Assembly (NCBI GenBank): GCA_027214385.1
Contig: JAPVXR010000005.1
Location: forward strand, 62,001-126,000
Reading direction: 5' to 3'
Source: Cryomorphaceae bacterium 1068
GTDB taxonomy: Bacteria; Bacteroidota; Bacteroidia; Flavobacteriales_D; Cryomorphaceae
DNA: 64,000 bases
Shown piece after piece: positions 53,922 to 62,128 of this stretch. The notes under the pieces were generated by a model that saw nothing but the letters and a program-made list of their open reading frames with translations, did not search any database and was not told the DNA's origin. The position numbers and the translations under genes were made by a program. Within the stretch, counting starts at the first letter, position 1. Each line of letters begins with the position of its first letter.

Positions 53922-54803
53922 TTATACGGTTTCAGGTTGGTTGATCTTTACAAAGAAAACGTCCTCGAGATTGGGTTCGACGGACGTGAAACCTGCTCCG
54001 GGACTGCTGTCGCTCAGCACGTGTATTTGCGGACGACCTGCTACCATCTTATCGCTAATCACATCCATCGAGGCTTTTAGCGAATCGAGCTCCTCTCGAT
54101 CCACCATCTTCATCCACACCTTACCGCGCAATTCATCGATCACCGTAAATGGCGATCCTTTGTACATGATCTTACCCAAGTTCATAATGGCCATGTCTGA
54201 GCAGAGCTCTCTAACGTCTTCAACGATATGGGTAGAGAGAATTACGGTTACTTCTTCGCCTACATCGGCCAGAAGGTTGTGAAAGCGGTTTCGCTCACCC
54301 GGATCCAAACCTGCCGTTGGTTCGTCTACAATGATAAGTTTCGGATTTCCAATCAGCGCTTGAGCTATACCCACACGCTGCTTCATTCCACCCGAAAAGC
54401 CCTTGACACTCTTATTGCGTTTGTCGTATAGATTGACCTTTTGCAGAAGATACTTTACCAATTCTTTACGCTCTTTGCTATTGGTAATTCCTTTCAGAAT
54501 AGCCACATGGTCTAGCAGTTGCTCAGCAGTTACTCTGGGGTAAACACCAAACTCTTGCGGCAAGTATCCGAGTAGTTTTCTAACCTCAATGGGTTGATTC
54601 AGCATATCGATATCGTCCAGCATGGCGGTACCTGAATCTGCCTCTTGCAGGGTGGCAAGGGTTCGCATCAAACTCGATTTCCCTGCACCATTCGGACCTA
54701 ATAGTCCAAACATTCCATTCTTGATTTCCAGTGAAACATTGTCCAATGCTTTCACTCCATTCGGGTAAGTCTTACTTAGGTTTTCTATGCGAATCGTGGC
54801 CAT
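53922..54803 (-). CDS. ABC transporter ATP-binding protein
   Basis: A 293-residue ATPase with all motifs: Walker A GPNGAGKS at 36-43, Q-loop LPQEFGVYP, signature FSGGMKQRVGIAQAL, Walker B LIIVDEPTAGLDP and the switch His in LSTHIVED. The C-terminal 70 residues are an extra regulatory domain common among bacitracin/ABC-2-type exporters. It is translated just before the permease-peptidase with a three-base gap, forming an exporter. Confidence 0.95.
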   Translation of the reverse strand: MATIRIENLSKTYPNGVKALDNVSLEIKNGMFGLLGPNGAGKSSLMRTLATLQEADSGTAMLDDIDMLNQPIEVRKLLGYLPQEFGVYPRVTAEQLLDHVAILKGITNSKERKELVKYLLQKVNLYDKRNKSVKGFSGGMKQRVGIAQALIGNPKLIIVDEPTAGLDPGERNRFHNLLADVGEEVTVILSTHIVEDVRELCSDMAIMNLGKIMYKGSPFTVIDELRGKVWMKMVDREELDSLKASMDVISDKMVAGRPQIHVLSDSSPGAGFTSVEPNLEDVFFVKINQPETV

Positions 54804-54993
54804 ATCTTTGGTTTTAGAATGTGCAAAATAGGCATGGAACCGCAGAGACCTTTGTTTTTATGATAAATTGTTCTTCACAAATGAAGATTGGAAGTTTGAA
54901 AGGATAAGCGGTGGATGGATATGCCTCCTTTAAGAATATTTCGAAGAACAATTCTGTCTGTATCAGAATTTCGAGATTTCCACTTGGTGTATG

Positions 54994-55334
54994 TTATTTC
55001 TTAAAGTTGGCACTGTGGAAAGCCCTTATTCCAACCAAGTAAAGGAAGCCGCTATTGTGAATTTCCAGGACGAGGGTTCCGATAGTCGGATTCCTCTGTA
55101 GAATTTGAGAAGGTATCTCAATTCGGATAATTTGGCCTTGAGCCTGCTTCTTGGAGTCGATGTTAATGTATTCAATTATGTCAAGCAATCGATACGCTCT
55201 CGGCCTGGAGATTCCAAAGGTCCGACATAATTCTAGGATACTGTATTTTCCCGTACGCCATTCACAAATATACCTGACTGTCGGTAGATAGGTTCACTCT
55301 TTTGTTCCATTGTTGTACTTACTTTCCAAGGCAT
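54994..55334 (-). pseudogene. IS481-family transposase remnant (N-terminal part)
   Basis: On the minus strand an ATG at 55332-55334 starts MPWKVSTTMEQKSEPIY, and after a frame change the second frame, open from 55293 to 54994, reads VRYICEWRTGKYSILELCRTFGISRPRAYR. The stretch ELCRTFGISRP is the helix-turn-helix of IS481 transposases, here with the usual MPWK start. The catalytic DDE domain is missing, so the element is dead. Downstream of AYR the sequence (to 54994) does not resemble the transposase to my eye. Confidence 0.65.
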
Positions 55335-55372
55335 CCTAATCTGATTTTAACCTTAAATTACCCCCTAAAAAG

Positions 55373-55416
55373 TGTAAACCATGTCCATTTAACTTTGTAA
55401 ACTATATCCCTTTAAC
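55373..55416. repeat. tandem 21-base repeats beside the IS481 remnant
   Basis: TGTAAACCATGTCCATTTAAC at 55373 and TGTAAACTATATCCCTTTAAC at 55396 are repeated with a period of 23 bases and three differences. They resemble the end sequences of IS481-type elements, but their orientation relative to the transposase is not settled. Confidence 0.6.
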
Positions 55417-55518
55417 GGACCAATCGTACATGTTAATTATTCCCTTTCTTTATATACAAAGGCTAAGCTTCATCTAGTATTTAATTCCTATTGTTGGCGT
55501 CGCTAATTGATACACACT

Positions 55519-56979
55519 ATGAAAAAAATTCTAATCCTACTTACTTCCATTTGTATTGTCGGCTATTCAAAAGCCCAAACTACTTCCATTCCGGATTCCA
55601 ACTTTGAACAAAAGTTGATTGATTTGGGATACGATGTAGGTATACCTGATGGAACAGTACCTACTTCCAACATTTCTGATGTAACCTCTTTAATAGTATT
55701 CAACGAGCAAATCAGTGATCTTACCGGTATCGAAGATTTTGCGGCCCTCATGTATCTCGACTGTGGTGCCAACAATCTAACGTCTTTAAACCTCACTCAA
55801 AATGGCTCATTGACTCAATTGGTCTGCAACGCCAATTCATTGACGGGCATTGACCTTTCAGGAAATCCATTACTGGAGAGAATCAATATTTCTTACAATG
55901 ATTTAACTTCTTTGGATATCGCCCCATGTCAAAACTTGCAATTAATCAGGGCAGGCTATAATGATCTATCGGGCATTTCGCTTTCTCAAAATGTGAACTT
56001 AAATCACGTCGATCTCCAAGGGAATAATCTCGGATTAATAGATGTGAGTTCTAATAGCAACATAGATACCTTAAACGTAGCTCAATGTGACTTATCTTCT
56101 CTTGATGTCACGAATAATACTGAATTGAGAAGCCTCGATTTTTGGGGCAATTCCGTTACTTCCATAGACCTGTCTCAAAACACGAACATCGTCATTCTTT
56201 CGTGTTACCAGAATCAGCTCACTTCTTTAGATATCTCTGCTCTTACCGAACTCGAAGGCCTCTTTTGCTGGTTCAATCAGCTGACGAGTATCAACTCTTC
56301 TTCCAACCCTAATCTGAAGGCACTTTCTTGCTACAACAACAACATTACGAGCTTAGATCTAATCAATAACCTTCAATTGGAAGCGCTGGCTTGTGAGTTC
56401 AATAACTTGACTGCGCTCGATGTTTCCAACAATTTATTGCTCAATCAAATCAGGTGTCACGACAACCAAATAGGTGAGTTGAACTTGAGCAACAATTCAC
56501 AATTGTTCAATATTAAGTGTCAAAACAATAATCTCACTTGCTTAAACGCAAGTACGGGCTCTAGCAGTACCATACAGACAGGCGGATTTAATGCAAATAA
56601 TAATCCGGGGTTATCGTGCATAGAAGTGGATGACGTGGATTGGAGCACTTTCAACTGGATTAACGTGGATCCTGGCGTATCCTTTTCGCTGGATTGTAAC
56701 AACGCTTGTTCAGGTGCTCCCTTATCTCTCGATTCAGAGAGTCACGTTAATGTTTTCAGCATTTATCCGAACCCTGCTTCGAGCAATGTGATAATAGAAC
56801 TTCGTGCCACGGACATAGTAGAAGTCAGACTACTGGATCTTTCCGGTCGCTTGGTTATGACTGTCCGCCCTGAGCGATCGGTGGTGAAATTTAACGTGGA
56901 TGCTGTGGTGAGCGGAACCTACCTGGTTCAAGTACTAACTGAGAATAGTGTCCAAACTCAAAAATTACTTATTGAGTGA
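55519..56979 (+). CDS. leucine-rich repeat surface protein with T9SS sorting domain
   Basis: I place the start at 55519, giving a signal peptide (MKKILILLTSICIVGYS, cleavage after SKAQ). The 486-residue protein has about a dozen short leucine-rich repeats of the LTSLDLSxNxxL type from residue 60 to 370, a cysteine-bearing cap (about 345-400) and a T9SS C-terminal sorting domain (IYPNPAS region). It is exported to the cell surface by T9SS, probably as a binding protein. Cysteines recur once per repeat in several repeats (LYLDCG, LVCN, LSCYQN). It lies in the accessory stretch right of an IS remnant. Confidence 0.88.
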   Translation: MKKILILLTSICIVGYSKAQTTSIPDSNFEQKLIDLGYDVGIPDGTVPTSNISDVTSLIVFNEQISDLTGIEDFAALMYLDCGANNLTSLNLTQNGSLTQLVCNANSLTGIDLSGNPLLERINISYNDLTSLDIAPCQNLQLIRAGYNDLSGISLSQNVNLNHVDLQGNNLGLIDVSSNSNIDTLNVAQCDLSSLDVTNNTELRSLDFWGNSVTSIDLSQNTNIVILSCYQNQLTSLDISALTELEGLFCWFNQLTSINSSSNPNLKALSCYNNNITSLDLINNLQLEALACEFNNLTALDVSNNLLLNQIRCHDNQIGELNLSNNSQLFNIKCQNNNLTCLNASTGSSSTIQTGGFNANNNPGLSCIEVDDVDWSTFNWINVDPGVSFSLDCNNACSGAPLSLDSESHVNVFSIYPNPASSNVIIELRATDIVEVRLLDLSGRLVMTVRPERSVVKFNVDAVVSGTYLVQVLTENSVQTQKLLIE

Positions 56980-57045
56980 TGTCTGCCCTACCTCATGAAT
57001 TGATGCCTTCTTTTCACATTTTGGTTGCTGTAGGAAGGGTTGATT

Positions 57046-57108
57046 GAGCGCAACGCCAACTGTAGGGTGCGGATCCCGGAGGGAATGTACTATACCCGTT
57101 GTTGCCGC
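57046..57108. repeat. attC-like hairpin site A
   Basis: GCGCAACGCCAAC at 57047 pairs imperfectly with a right arm ending GTTGCCGC near 57108, with GCGG/CCGG islands inside. It lies just downstream of the minus-strand gene at 57130. The match to attC is looser than for sites B and C. Confidence 0.4.
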
Positions 57109-57129
57109 ATCGTGTTTTTTCATTTTAAT

Positions 57130-57807
57130 TCAAAATAGTTGCGCTTCTCTAGTCAGTTCAGACTTTCGAACCCCTAAGAAGTCTACAAACCAATTTTCAA
57201 GTATTTTATCAAGCTCATTCTTATTAATTGTCTGAGAGTTTCTTCTGGATTTCACGTAGTTCTCTCTTGTCATTTTTTCGGATAACTCCCTAACAGTTTT
57301 GACATTAAGTTCGTTACCGAGTTTATTTGAAATCCAAATGCCACCTATTGCGAGCCCAAGTCCAATAAGTCCATATGGCCAATCAATGAAAAGCACGATA
57401 AATGAAGCTAATAACAAAATCGCTAAAAACCCTGTAACAAAATGAGGTGGTCGCAATATTGACAGCTTAAATCCCAAATTCATTTCAAGGGTTTTTACCT
57501 GATTTTTTCTAGTCTTCCTCGGAAATATTTCCGCAAGTTCTGTAGTCGGGGTGATTTCCTTTTTTTCAGTTTCTGTCGATTTTGTTAATGCTTCCCTTAG
57601 TTTATAAAAAGCTTGTTGAGTGGTGCAATCTTCAGAATGGTCGAGACTGATTTTGTCTTTTATCGCGTCACAGAATTCTCCATAAGTTCTAACATGGGCT
57701 AATTCATTAGTCTCAAATCTAATGTCGAACGAATCTTCGATTTTAAGAAGCATGTGTTCTAAGTCTTCTGAGTCTATTTTCAATTCCATGTCTGTCGTTT
57801 TTTGCAT
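57130..57807 (-). CDS. cassette-borne membrane protein of unknown function
   Basis: A 225-residue protein, AT-rich by comparison with its neighbours, starting at 57807 or at the second ATG at 57789. The N-terminal 90 residues resemble an acyl-carrier-like helical domain (EDSFDIRFETNELAHVRT, CTTQQAFYKLREALTKS) and two membrane helices lie near residues 130-165. I recall such proteins from cassette regions of Bacteroidota, but no function is known. Hairpin sites lie at both ends. Confidence 0.65.
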   Translation of the reverse strand: MQKTTDMELKIDSEDLEHMLLKIEDSFDIRFETNELAHVRTYGEFCDAIKDKISLDHSEDCTTQQAFYKLREALTKSTETEKKEITPTTELAEIFPRKTRKNQVKTLEMNLGFKLSILRPPHFVTGFLAILLLASFIVLFIDWPYGLIGLGLAIGGIWISNKLGNELNVKTVRELSEKMTRENYVKSRRNSQTINKNELDKILENWFVDFLGVRKSELTREAQLF

Positions 57808-57885
57808 GTGCGCTAACGCTCAGAGTAAGATGTCGTAGCTGACGATAGGAAGCTATGCATTCTTATATAATGTTAGCGTGCATCT
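57804..57885. repeat. attC-like hairpin site B
   Basis: An imperfect palindrome of about 80 bases with outer arms GCATGTGCGCTAAC and GTTAGCGTGCATC, and inner arms containing TAAGA/TCTTA and TAGCT/AGCTA. The core GTTAGC occurs at both ends, as in integron attC R' and R'' sites, although not an exact match to the GTTRRRY consensus. Confidence 0.6.
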
Positions 57886-58490
57886 TTTTTTATTTTTATA
57901 TCTCTATCATACACTCCAATTAAAAGTCTTAGAATTTCGTATTCGAATTTATCAAGATCACAGTTTCTAAAGGTCATTAAGCTGTCATTGTTCGAAAAGT
58001 CAATCTCACAGACATCATGCTCTAGTGATAATGTCAGACTATCGAATTCATGATAAAACTTCCCCCTGATCTTACTCGAATCATTATTAAACGTTAAATA
58101 ATAATGATCAACTAATCTACCACTTTTTGTAGTCGCATAATCCCAATACTCTGCTTTAATGTCGCCGTTGTTATAATAATTTTCTACACGATCCAGGGAT
58201 AGGGTATGGCCGCCGTAAAGATATTCCCATTGTCCTATTCTCATATCATCCTTAAAGTAGCCACGAATTTCGGCGATTGGGGAATAATGTGCATTATACC
58301 GACATCCTGCGTCACTTCCCAAGTCAGCGTATGAGCTAGAAGTTAATCTGTTTTTTTTATAAATCCATAATCCCTGTTTCAACCCAACCGAATCAATACA
58401 ATTAACGGCTACCCCGTCATAAGTGTCGCAAGACTGCCCGAGACATGCTAGACTAAAAGCAAGTAAAAGTATTGTCAAAATTCTAGTCAT
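57873..58490 (-). CDS. cassette-borne secreted MORN-like protein
   Basis: A 205-residue protein with a signal peptide (LACLGQ, cleavage near the C of LGQSC, which could also serve as a lipobox variant) and MORN-2-like strips: GLKQGLWIYK, IRGYFKDDMRIGQWEYLYGG and ENYYNNGDIKAEYWDY. It is AT-rich and lies between attC-like sites B and C. MORN repeats are often found in Bacteroidota surface proteins; role unknown. Confidence 0.65.
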   Translation of the reverse strand: MTRILTILLLAFSLACLGQSCDTYDGVAVNCIDSVGLKQGLWIYKKNRLTSSSYADLGSDAGCRYNAHYSPIAEIRGYFKDDMRIGQWEYLYGGHTLSLDRVENYYNNGDIKAEYWDYATTKSGRLVDHYYLTFNNDSSKIRGKFYHEFDSLTLSLEHDVCEIDFSNNDSLMTFRNCDLDKFEYEILRLLIGVYDRDIKIKKDAR

Positions 58491-58499
58491 ATTCTTATG

Positions 58500-58575
58500 C
58501 TCGCTAACAATAGTATAAGCGCAATTACCTTCGGTGAGAACGCTCCGCTTAGTTGCGCTTATTCAGCTTATGGCC
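58500..58575. repeat. attC-like hairpin site C
   Basis: On the minus strand the site ends in GTTAGCG at 58502; the inner stem ATAAGCGCAA/TTGCGCTTAT is perfect. Loop region TTCGGTGAGAACGCTCC. It lies upstream of the MORN-like gene on the minus strand, completing its cassette boundary. Confidence 0.55.
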
Positions 58576-58649
58576 TTACCTGAAGTTTAGTTGTACTGGA
58601 AGGTCTCAGCTCTATTGTAAATTCTACCTACAAGTATAACGAATGTGAG

Positions 58650-58696
58650 GCTCAACGCGACATGGCAGGTGCCATTGCCTGTCATAGCCGTAGAAT
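58650..58696. repeat. possible attC-like hairpin site D
   Basis: GCTCAAC at 58650-58656 matches the attC R'' pattern RYYYAAC, and GTAGAAT at 58690-58696 matches GTTRRRY with one base off. Between them lies the stem ATGGCAGG/CCTGTCAT. Spacing is shorter than in typical attC sites, so this is tentative. Confidence 0.3.
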
Positions 58697-58735
58697 CGGA
58701 TTATACGTATAAATATACGTGTAAATGGATTCTAC
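58690..58735. repeat. 46-base imperfect palindrome
   Basis: GTAGAATC...TACGTAT on the left matches the reverse complement of the right arm at 17 of 21 positions around an AAAT loop. It could fold into a long RNA or DNA hairpin. It does not overlap a gene. Confidence 0.6.
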
Positions 58736-58880
58736 ACTTTTGTCCGTTTTGTTTGGTTAACAGGTTTTACAACAGTGCCATACCGTCGGCAGTTCCGACA
58801 GGTGAGCGTTGTTTTTGTGTCCATACAAGCTACTGCTTCTTCTTTTTAACCCATCGCCGCAGGTGGATTGTTCTATTGCC

Positions 58881-58888
58881 TAAATTTG
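58881..58888 (+). promoter_or_regulatory. -7-like element before the sensor kinase gene
   Basis: TAAATTTG is an exact TAnnTTTG match, but ends only four bases before the ATG at 58893, so the transcript would be nearly leaderless. No -33 element at the normal distance. Could be a chance match. Confidence 0.3.
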
Positions 58889-58892
58889 GAAA

Positions 58893-60284
58893 ATGAATCT
58901 GATCCAAGAATTTCGAAAGAACGAGTCGCTGCAGGATATAGCCGATAAGCATCTGCAATTCATGGTCGATCATGGAGAGGTAAGAAGCTACAAGAAAGGC
59001 GACTTTATTTTCAAGGCAGGAGATTCTGCAGACGAACTTCTTTACATCTTAAGTGGCCGTTTCCGATTGATCCTTACTCAGAATGGCGAACAGCGAGAAG
59101 TTGCAATGATGACGCAATACGATATTTCAGGCGTGTTGCCATACAGTCGAATGACCCATGCGCAAGGTGCTGCAGAATGCCGTGAAGATGCTGAGATTTT
59201 TGCCATGGATAGAAAACACTTTCGCGAAATGATTGTGAACCATGAACCGCTCGCCGAAGCCTTGGTTCATCATATGGCTTCGCGTATTCGGAGTTTTACC
59301 AAGTTGCGTATGCAAGATGAAAAGCTGATTTCTTTGGGAAAGCTCTCGGCAGGGCTTGCCCATGAACTGAATAACCCTGCCAGTGCCATGGTGCGTAGCT
59401 CAGAGGAATTGTCCAAGCATCTCAAGCTATTGCCCGATGGATTTAAGCAGGTGATGAAGTCAAACCTCGATCCTGACAAGGTTGATAAAGTGAATGATTG
59501 GCTTTTTTCTATTCTAGATCATGAACGCCCATCATTGACCCTGATGGAAAGAAATGATCGAGAAGATGAAGTTTCAGATCTTTTGGAAGAGTATGGCATA
59601 GACGATCCTTTTGAGCTTTCAGAAGAATGCGTGGATTATGGCCTGAGCGGCGATGATATTGAAAGCCTTCATGAACTCACCGGGGAAGGTGATTTTCACA
59701 CAGTCATTCATTGGGTCGTCAATAACTTGAGCACCGAACGAATGGTGGAAGAGATTCATACGTCTGCTGAGCGCATATCGACCTTGATTGGAAGTATCAA
59801 AGAGTACAGTCACATGGATCGGAGCCAAGACAGGCAGGATGTTGACATCAACTCTGGCTTAAAGAGCACTATTACGATGTTGCGTCACAAGGCGAAGAAT
59901 GCGCAAATAGAAATAGAAGAAGCCTATTGCGACGGTATTCCTCACCTTTCGGGAATGCCGGGAGAATTGAATCAAGTTTGGACCAATATCATCGACAATG
60001 CGCTCGATGCCATGGAGGGAGGTGGTACCCTGCGTATTCAAACCGATTGGGTTGAACCCAATGTTTGTATTAAAATTTCCGATACCGGTTCGGGGATCCC
60101 TGAAGAAATTCAAAGCCAAATCTTTGATCCATTCTTTACCACAAAATCTGTCGGTAAAGGAACAGGGTTGGGCTTGGACATTGTCAATAAAATTGTGGCT
60201 CGGCATAGTGGCCGAATTGATTTAAAATCAAAACCCGGGCACACCGAATTTACCATAACCTTACCTGCAGTAGAAGCGATATAG
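58893..60284 (+). CDS. sensor histidine kinase with cyclic-nucleotide-binding domain
   Basis: A 463-residue cytoplasmic kinase. Residues 1-130 form a cNMP-binding-type barrel (KAGDSADELLYILSGRFRLI), followed by a HisKA helix with His157 in GKLSAGLAHELNNPAS, a middle acidic linker (residues about 195-275) and a HATPase domain with N box NIIDNALDAM, G1 DTGSGIP and G2 GKGTGLGLDIV. It should sense a ligand and phosphorylate the response-regulator/flavoprotein encoded next. The stop TAG directly abuts the ATG of that gene, so they are one operon. Confidence 0.93.
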   Translation: MNLIQEFRKNESLQDIADKHLQFMVDHGEVRSYKKGDFIFKAGDSADELLYILSGRFRLILTQNGEQREVAMMTQYDISGVLPYSRMTHAQGAAECREDAEIFAMDRKHFREMIVNHEPLAEALVHHMASRIRSFTKLRMQDEKLISLGKLSAGLAHELNNPASAMVRSSEELSKHLKLLPDGFKQVMKSNLDPDKVDKVNDWLFSILDHERPSLTLMERNDREDEVSDLLEEYGIDDPFELSEECVDYGLSGDDIESLHELTGEGDFHTVIHWVVNNLSTERMVEEIHTSAERISTLIGSIKEYSHMDRSQDRQDVDINSGLKSTITMLRHKAKNAQIEIEEAYCDGIPHLSGMPGELNQVWTNIIDNALDAMEGGGTLRIQTDWVEPNVCIKISDTGSGIPEEIQSQIFDPFFTTKSVGKGTGLGLDIVNKIVARHSGRIDLKSKPGHTEFTITLPAVEAI

Positions 60285-61616
60285 ATGGCAAAGCAACCCT
60301 TGATTATAGTAGTGGATGACGACCCTCAGGTCTTGAGGGCTGTTTCGAGAGATTTGAAAAAGCAATACCGCAAAGAGTACCGCATCATTAGCACGGACAG
60401 TGCCAATGAAGCACTCGACTCTTTACTCGATTTAAAAAAGAAAGGAGATGAAGTGGCTCTTTTTCTCAGCGATCAACGCATGCCCGAAATGCCCGGAGTC
60501 GACTATTTGGAAAAAGCCGCCGAGATTTTCCCCGGAGCTAGGCGAGTTTTATTAACTGCCTACAGCGATACCGACGCGGCCATAAAGGCGATTAACGAAG
60601 TTCAGCTCGACTACTACCTGATGAAACCATGGGACCCTCCCGAAGAAAAACTCTATCCGGTCATTACGGATCAGTTGGAAGAATGGAAGGCAAACAACAG
60701 TGCGACCGTCGGTGGTCTTCGTTTGTTGGGCTATCAATATTCTCCCAAGTCGCATAGCGTTAAGGATTTCCTTTCGGGAAATTTATTTCCCTACAAATGG
60801 TTGGATGTCGAAAACGACCCCGCTGCCGCGGAAACGATGATGCTTCACGGCATCGATCACAAGACCTTGCCCGCGGTGATTTTTGAAGATGGCGAGGTCA
60901 TTCTTGGAGATGACCTTAGTCCAATTGCCAAGAAGCTTGGGCTGCAGCCTACTGCTCAGTCTGAGATGTACGACGTGGCCATTATCGGAGCGGGGCCTGC
61001 GGGACTCGCGGCAGGTGTCTACGGAGGTAGCGAAGGGTTGAATACCGCATTGATTGAAAAACGAGCTCCGGGCGGACAGGCGGGTACAAGTTCTCGAATT
61101 GAGAATTACCTCGGATTTCCAAATGGCTTAAGTGGAGCAGATTTGAGTCGCAGAGCTATTTCGCAAGCTACCCGATTCGGAATTGACTTTTTAGTTCCAC
61201 AGGCGGTAGATTCTATAGAATTCAATTCGGGCTACAAATGCTTAACTATGGCCGATGGAACTCATTTACACACCCATGCGGTGATCATAACCACGGGGGT
61301 ATCTTATAGAATGCTCGAGTCTACAGGACTTCAGGATTTTACGGGTGCGGGTGTTTATTACGGTGCCGCGACTACTGAGGCTACCTCCTGCAAGAACAAA
61401 GACGTTTTCGTGGTCGGTGGTGGAAACTCAGCTGGACAAGGAGCCGTTTATTTGAGCAATTATGCCAAGCATGTTCACATCTTACTTCGGCGGGATAATC
61501 TGCATGATACCATGTCCAGCTATTTAATCGATCAGATTGACTCAATCGACAATATCACGGTAGAGCCTTTCCGAGAAGTGGTAAAGGCCACGGGTGATGA
61601 CCGCCTGCAAAAATAG
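60285..61616 (+). CDS. response regulator fused to thioredoxin-reductase-like flavoprotein, cut by an amber codon
   Basis: The open frame encodes 443 residues. Residues 1-125 are a receiver domain (phospho-acceptor Asp63 in LFLSDQRMP, Thr91, Lys114), 126-225 a glutaredoxin-like region without CxxC, and from Asp230 an FAD-binding fold with IIGAGPAG and a NADPH-binding VVGGGNSAGQG. The CxxC of true thioredoxin reductase is absent (TEATSCKNKDV instead), so it is more likely a redox-sensing or other flavin output than thioredoxin reductase. The TAG at 61614-61616 falls inside the fold; the reading frame continues beyond with the remaining FAD-binding end (see next entry). Confidence 0.85.
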   Translation: MAKQPLIIVVDDDPQVLRAVSRDLKKQYRKEYRIISTDSANEALDSLLDLKKKGDEVALFLSDQRMPEMPGVDYLEKAAEIFPGARRVLLTAYSDTDAAIKAINEVQLDYYLMKPWDPPEEKLYPVITDQLEEWKANNSATVGGLRLLGYQYSPKSHSVKDFLSGNLFPYKWLDVENDPAAAETMMLHGIDHKTLPAVIFEDGEVILGDDLSPIAKKLGLQPTAQSEMYDVAIIGAGPAGLAAGVYGGSEGLNTALIEKRAPGGQAGTSSRIENYLGFPNGLSGADLSRRAISQATRFGIDFLVPQAVDSIEFNSGYKCLTMADGTHLHTHAVIITTGVSYRMLESTGLQDFTGAGVYYGAATTEATSCKNKDVFVVGGGNSAGQGAVYLSNYAKHVHILLRRDNLHDTMSSYLIDQIDSIDNITVEPFREVVKATGDDRLQK

Positions 61617-61949
61617 GAAATAAAGGACAATCAAAAAGACAATTCCTATGAAGTAGATGCCGGAGCACTCTTTATCTTCATTGGCGCCAAGCCTTACACG
61701 GAGTGGCTTCCTTCCTCAATACTAAAAGATCCAAAAGGTTTTGTCTTAACCGGTCGTGATCTTTTGAATCATCCCGACTTCAAGAAGGGTTGGCCGTTAA
61801 AACGTGATCCATTTTCCTTGGAGACATCAGTACCAGGAGTCTTTGCAGCAGGTGATGCACGCTCTGGTGCGATGAATCGAGTCGCTTCAGCAGTAGGAGA
61901 AGGGGCTATGGCGGTATCTTTTACGCATAAATATCTAGCGGAAGTTTAG
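61617..61949 (+). pseudogene. C-terminal remainder of the interrupted response regulator/flavoprotein
   Basis: Reading on in the same frame past the TAG gives EIKDNQKDNSYEVDAG and on through FIFIGAKPYTEWLP to GVFAAGDARSGAMNRVASAVGEG, the conserved FAD-binding end of this flavoprotein family. So the upstream gene is missing this end through one nonsense codon, with no frameshift. Full length would be 555 residues. A sequencing error, a recent mutation or readthrough are all possible. Confidence 0.8.
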
Positions 61950-62128
61950 TTAGCTGACATCTGACACTGTTCTGTGATATCTGAAACCTGTCTTCTTGCC
62001 GACACTTGGGAACTATCAGGGGGTGATCCCATTCGACATACTTGTATTCTTGTTGATCAGAAGCGATGGGGAACTTGTCTTCCATGCTTCTTTTGAACGG
62101 CTCAAACCTGATTTTCAATTCTATCAAC

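Larger units (their letters stand above)
54804..55518. other. gap between ABC operon and LRR gene, holding an IS481-type remnant
   Basis: This 715-base gap contains the degenerate transposase frame at 54994-55334 and the direct repeats at 55373-55416. The rest shows no gene; from 54804 to 54993 I see no feature. Confidence 0.55.
58491..58892. other. hairpin-rich noncoding region
   Basis: A 402-base stretch, dense in inverted repeats, containing attC-like site C (58500-58575), a second possible site D (58650-58696), the near-perfect palindrome at 58690-58735 and a small stem GTCGG/CCGAC at 58785-58799. I do not believe the 83-codon open frame within it encodes a protein. Confidence 0.55.

Noticed and set aside
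58645-58896. An 83-codon plus-strand frame in the hairpin-rich gap
   Set aside because: It is rich in Cys and runs across strong inverted repeats, without any recognisable domain or promoter, and it overlaps the start of the kinase gene.
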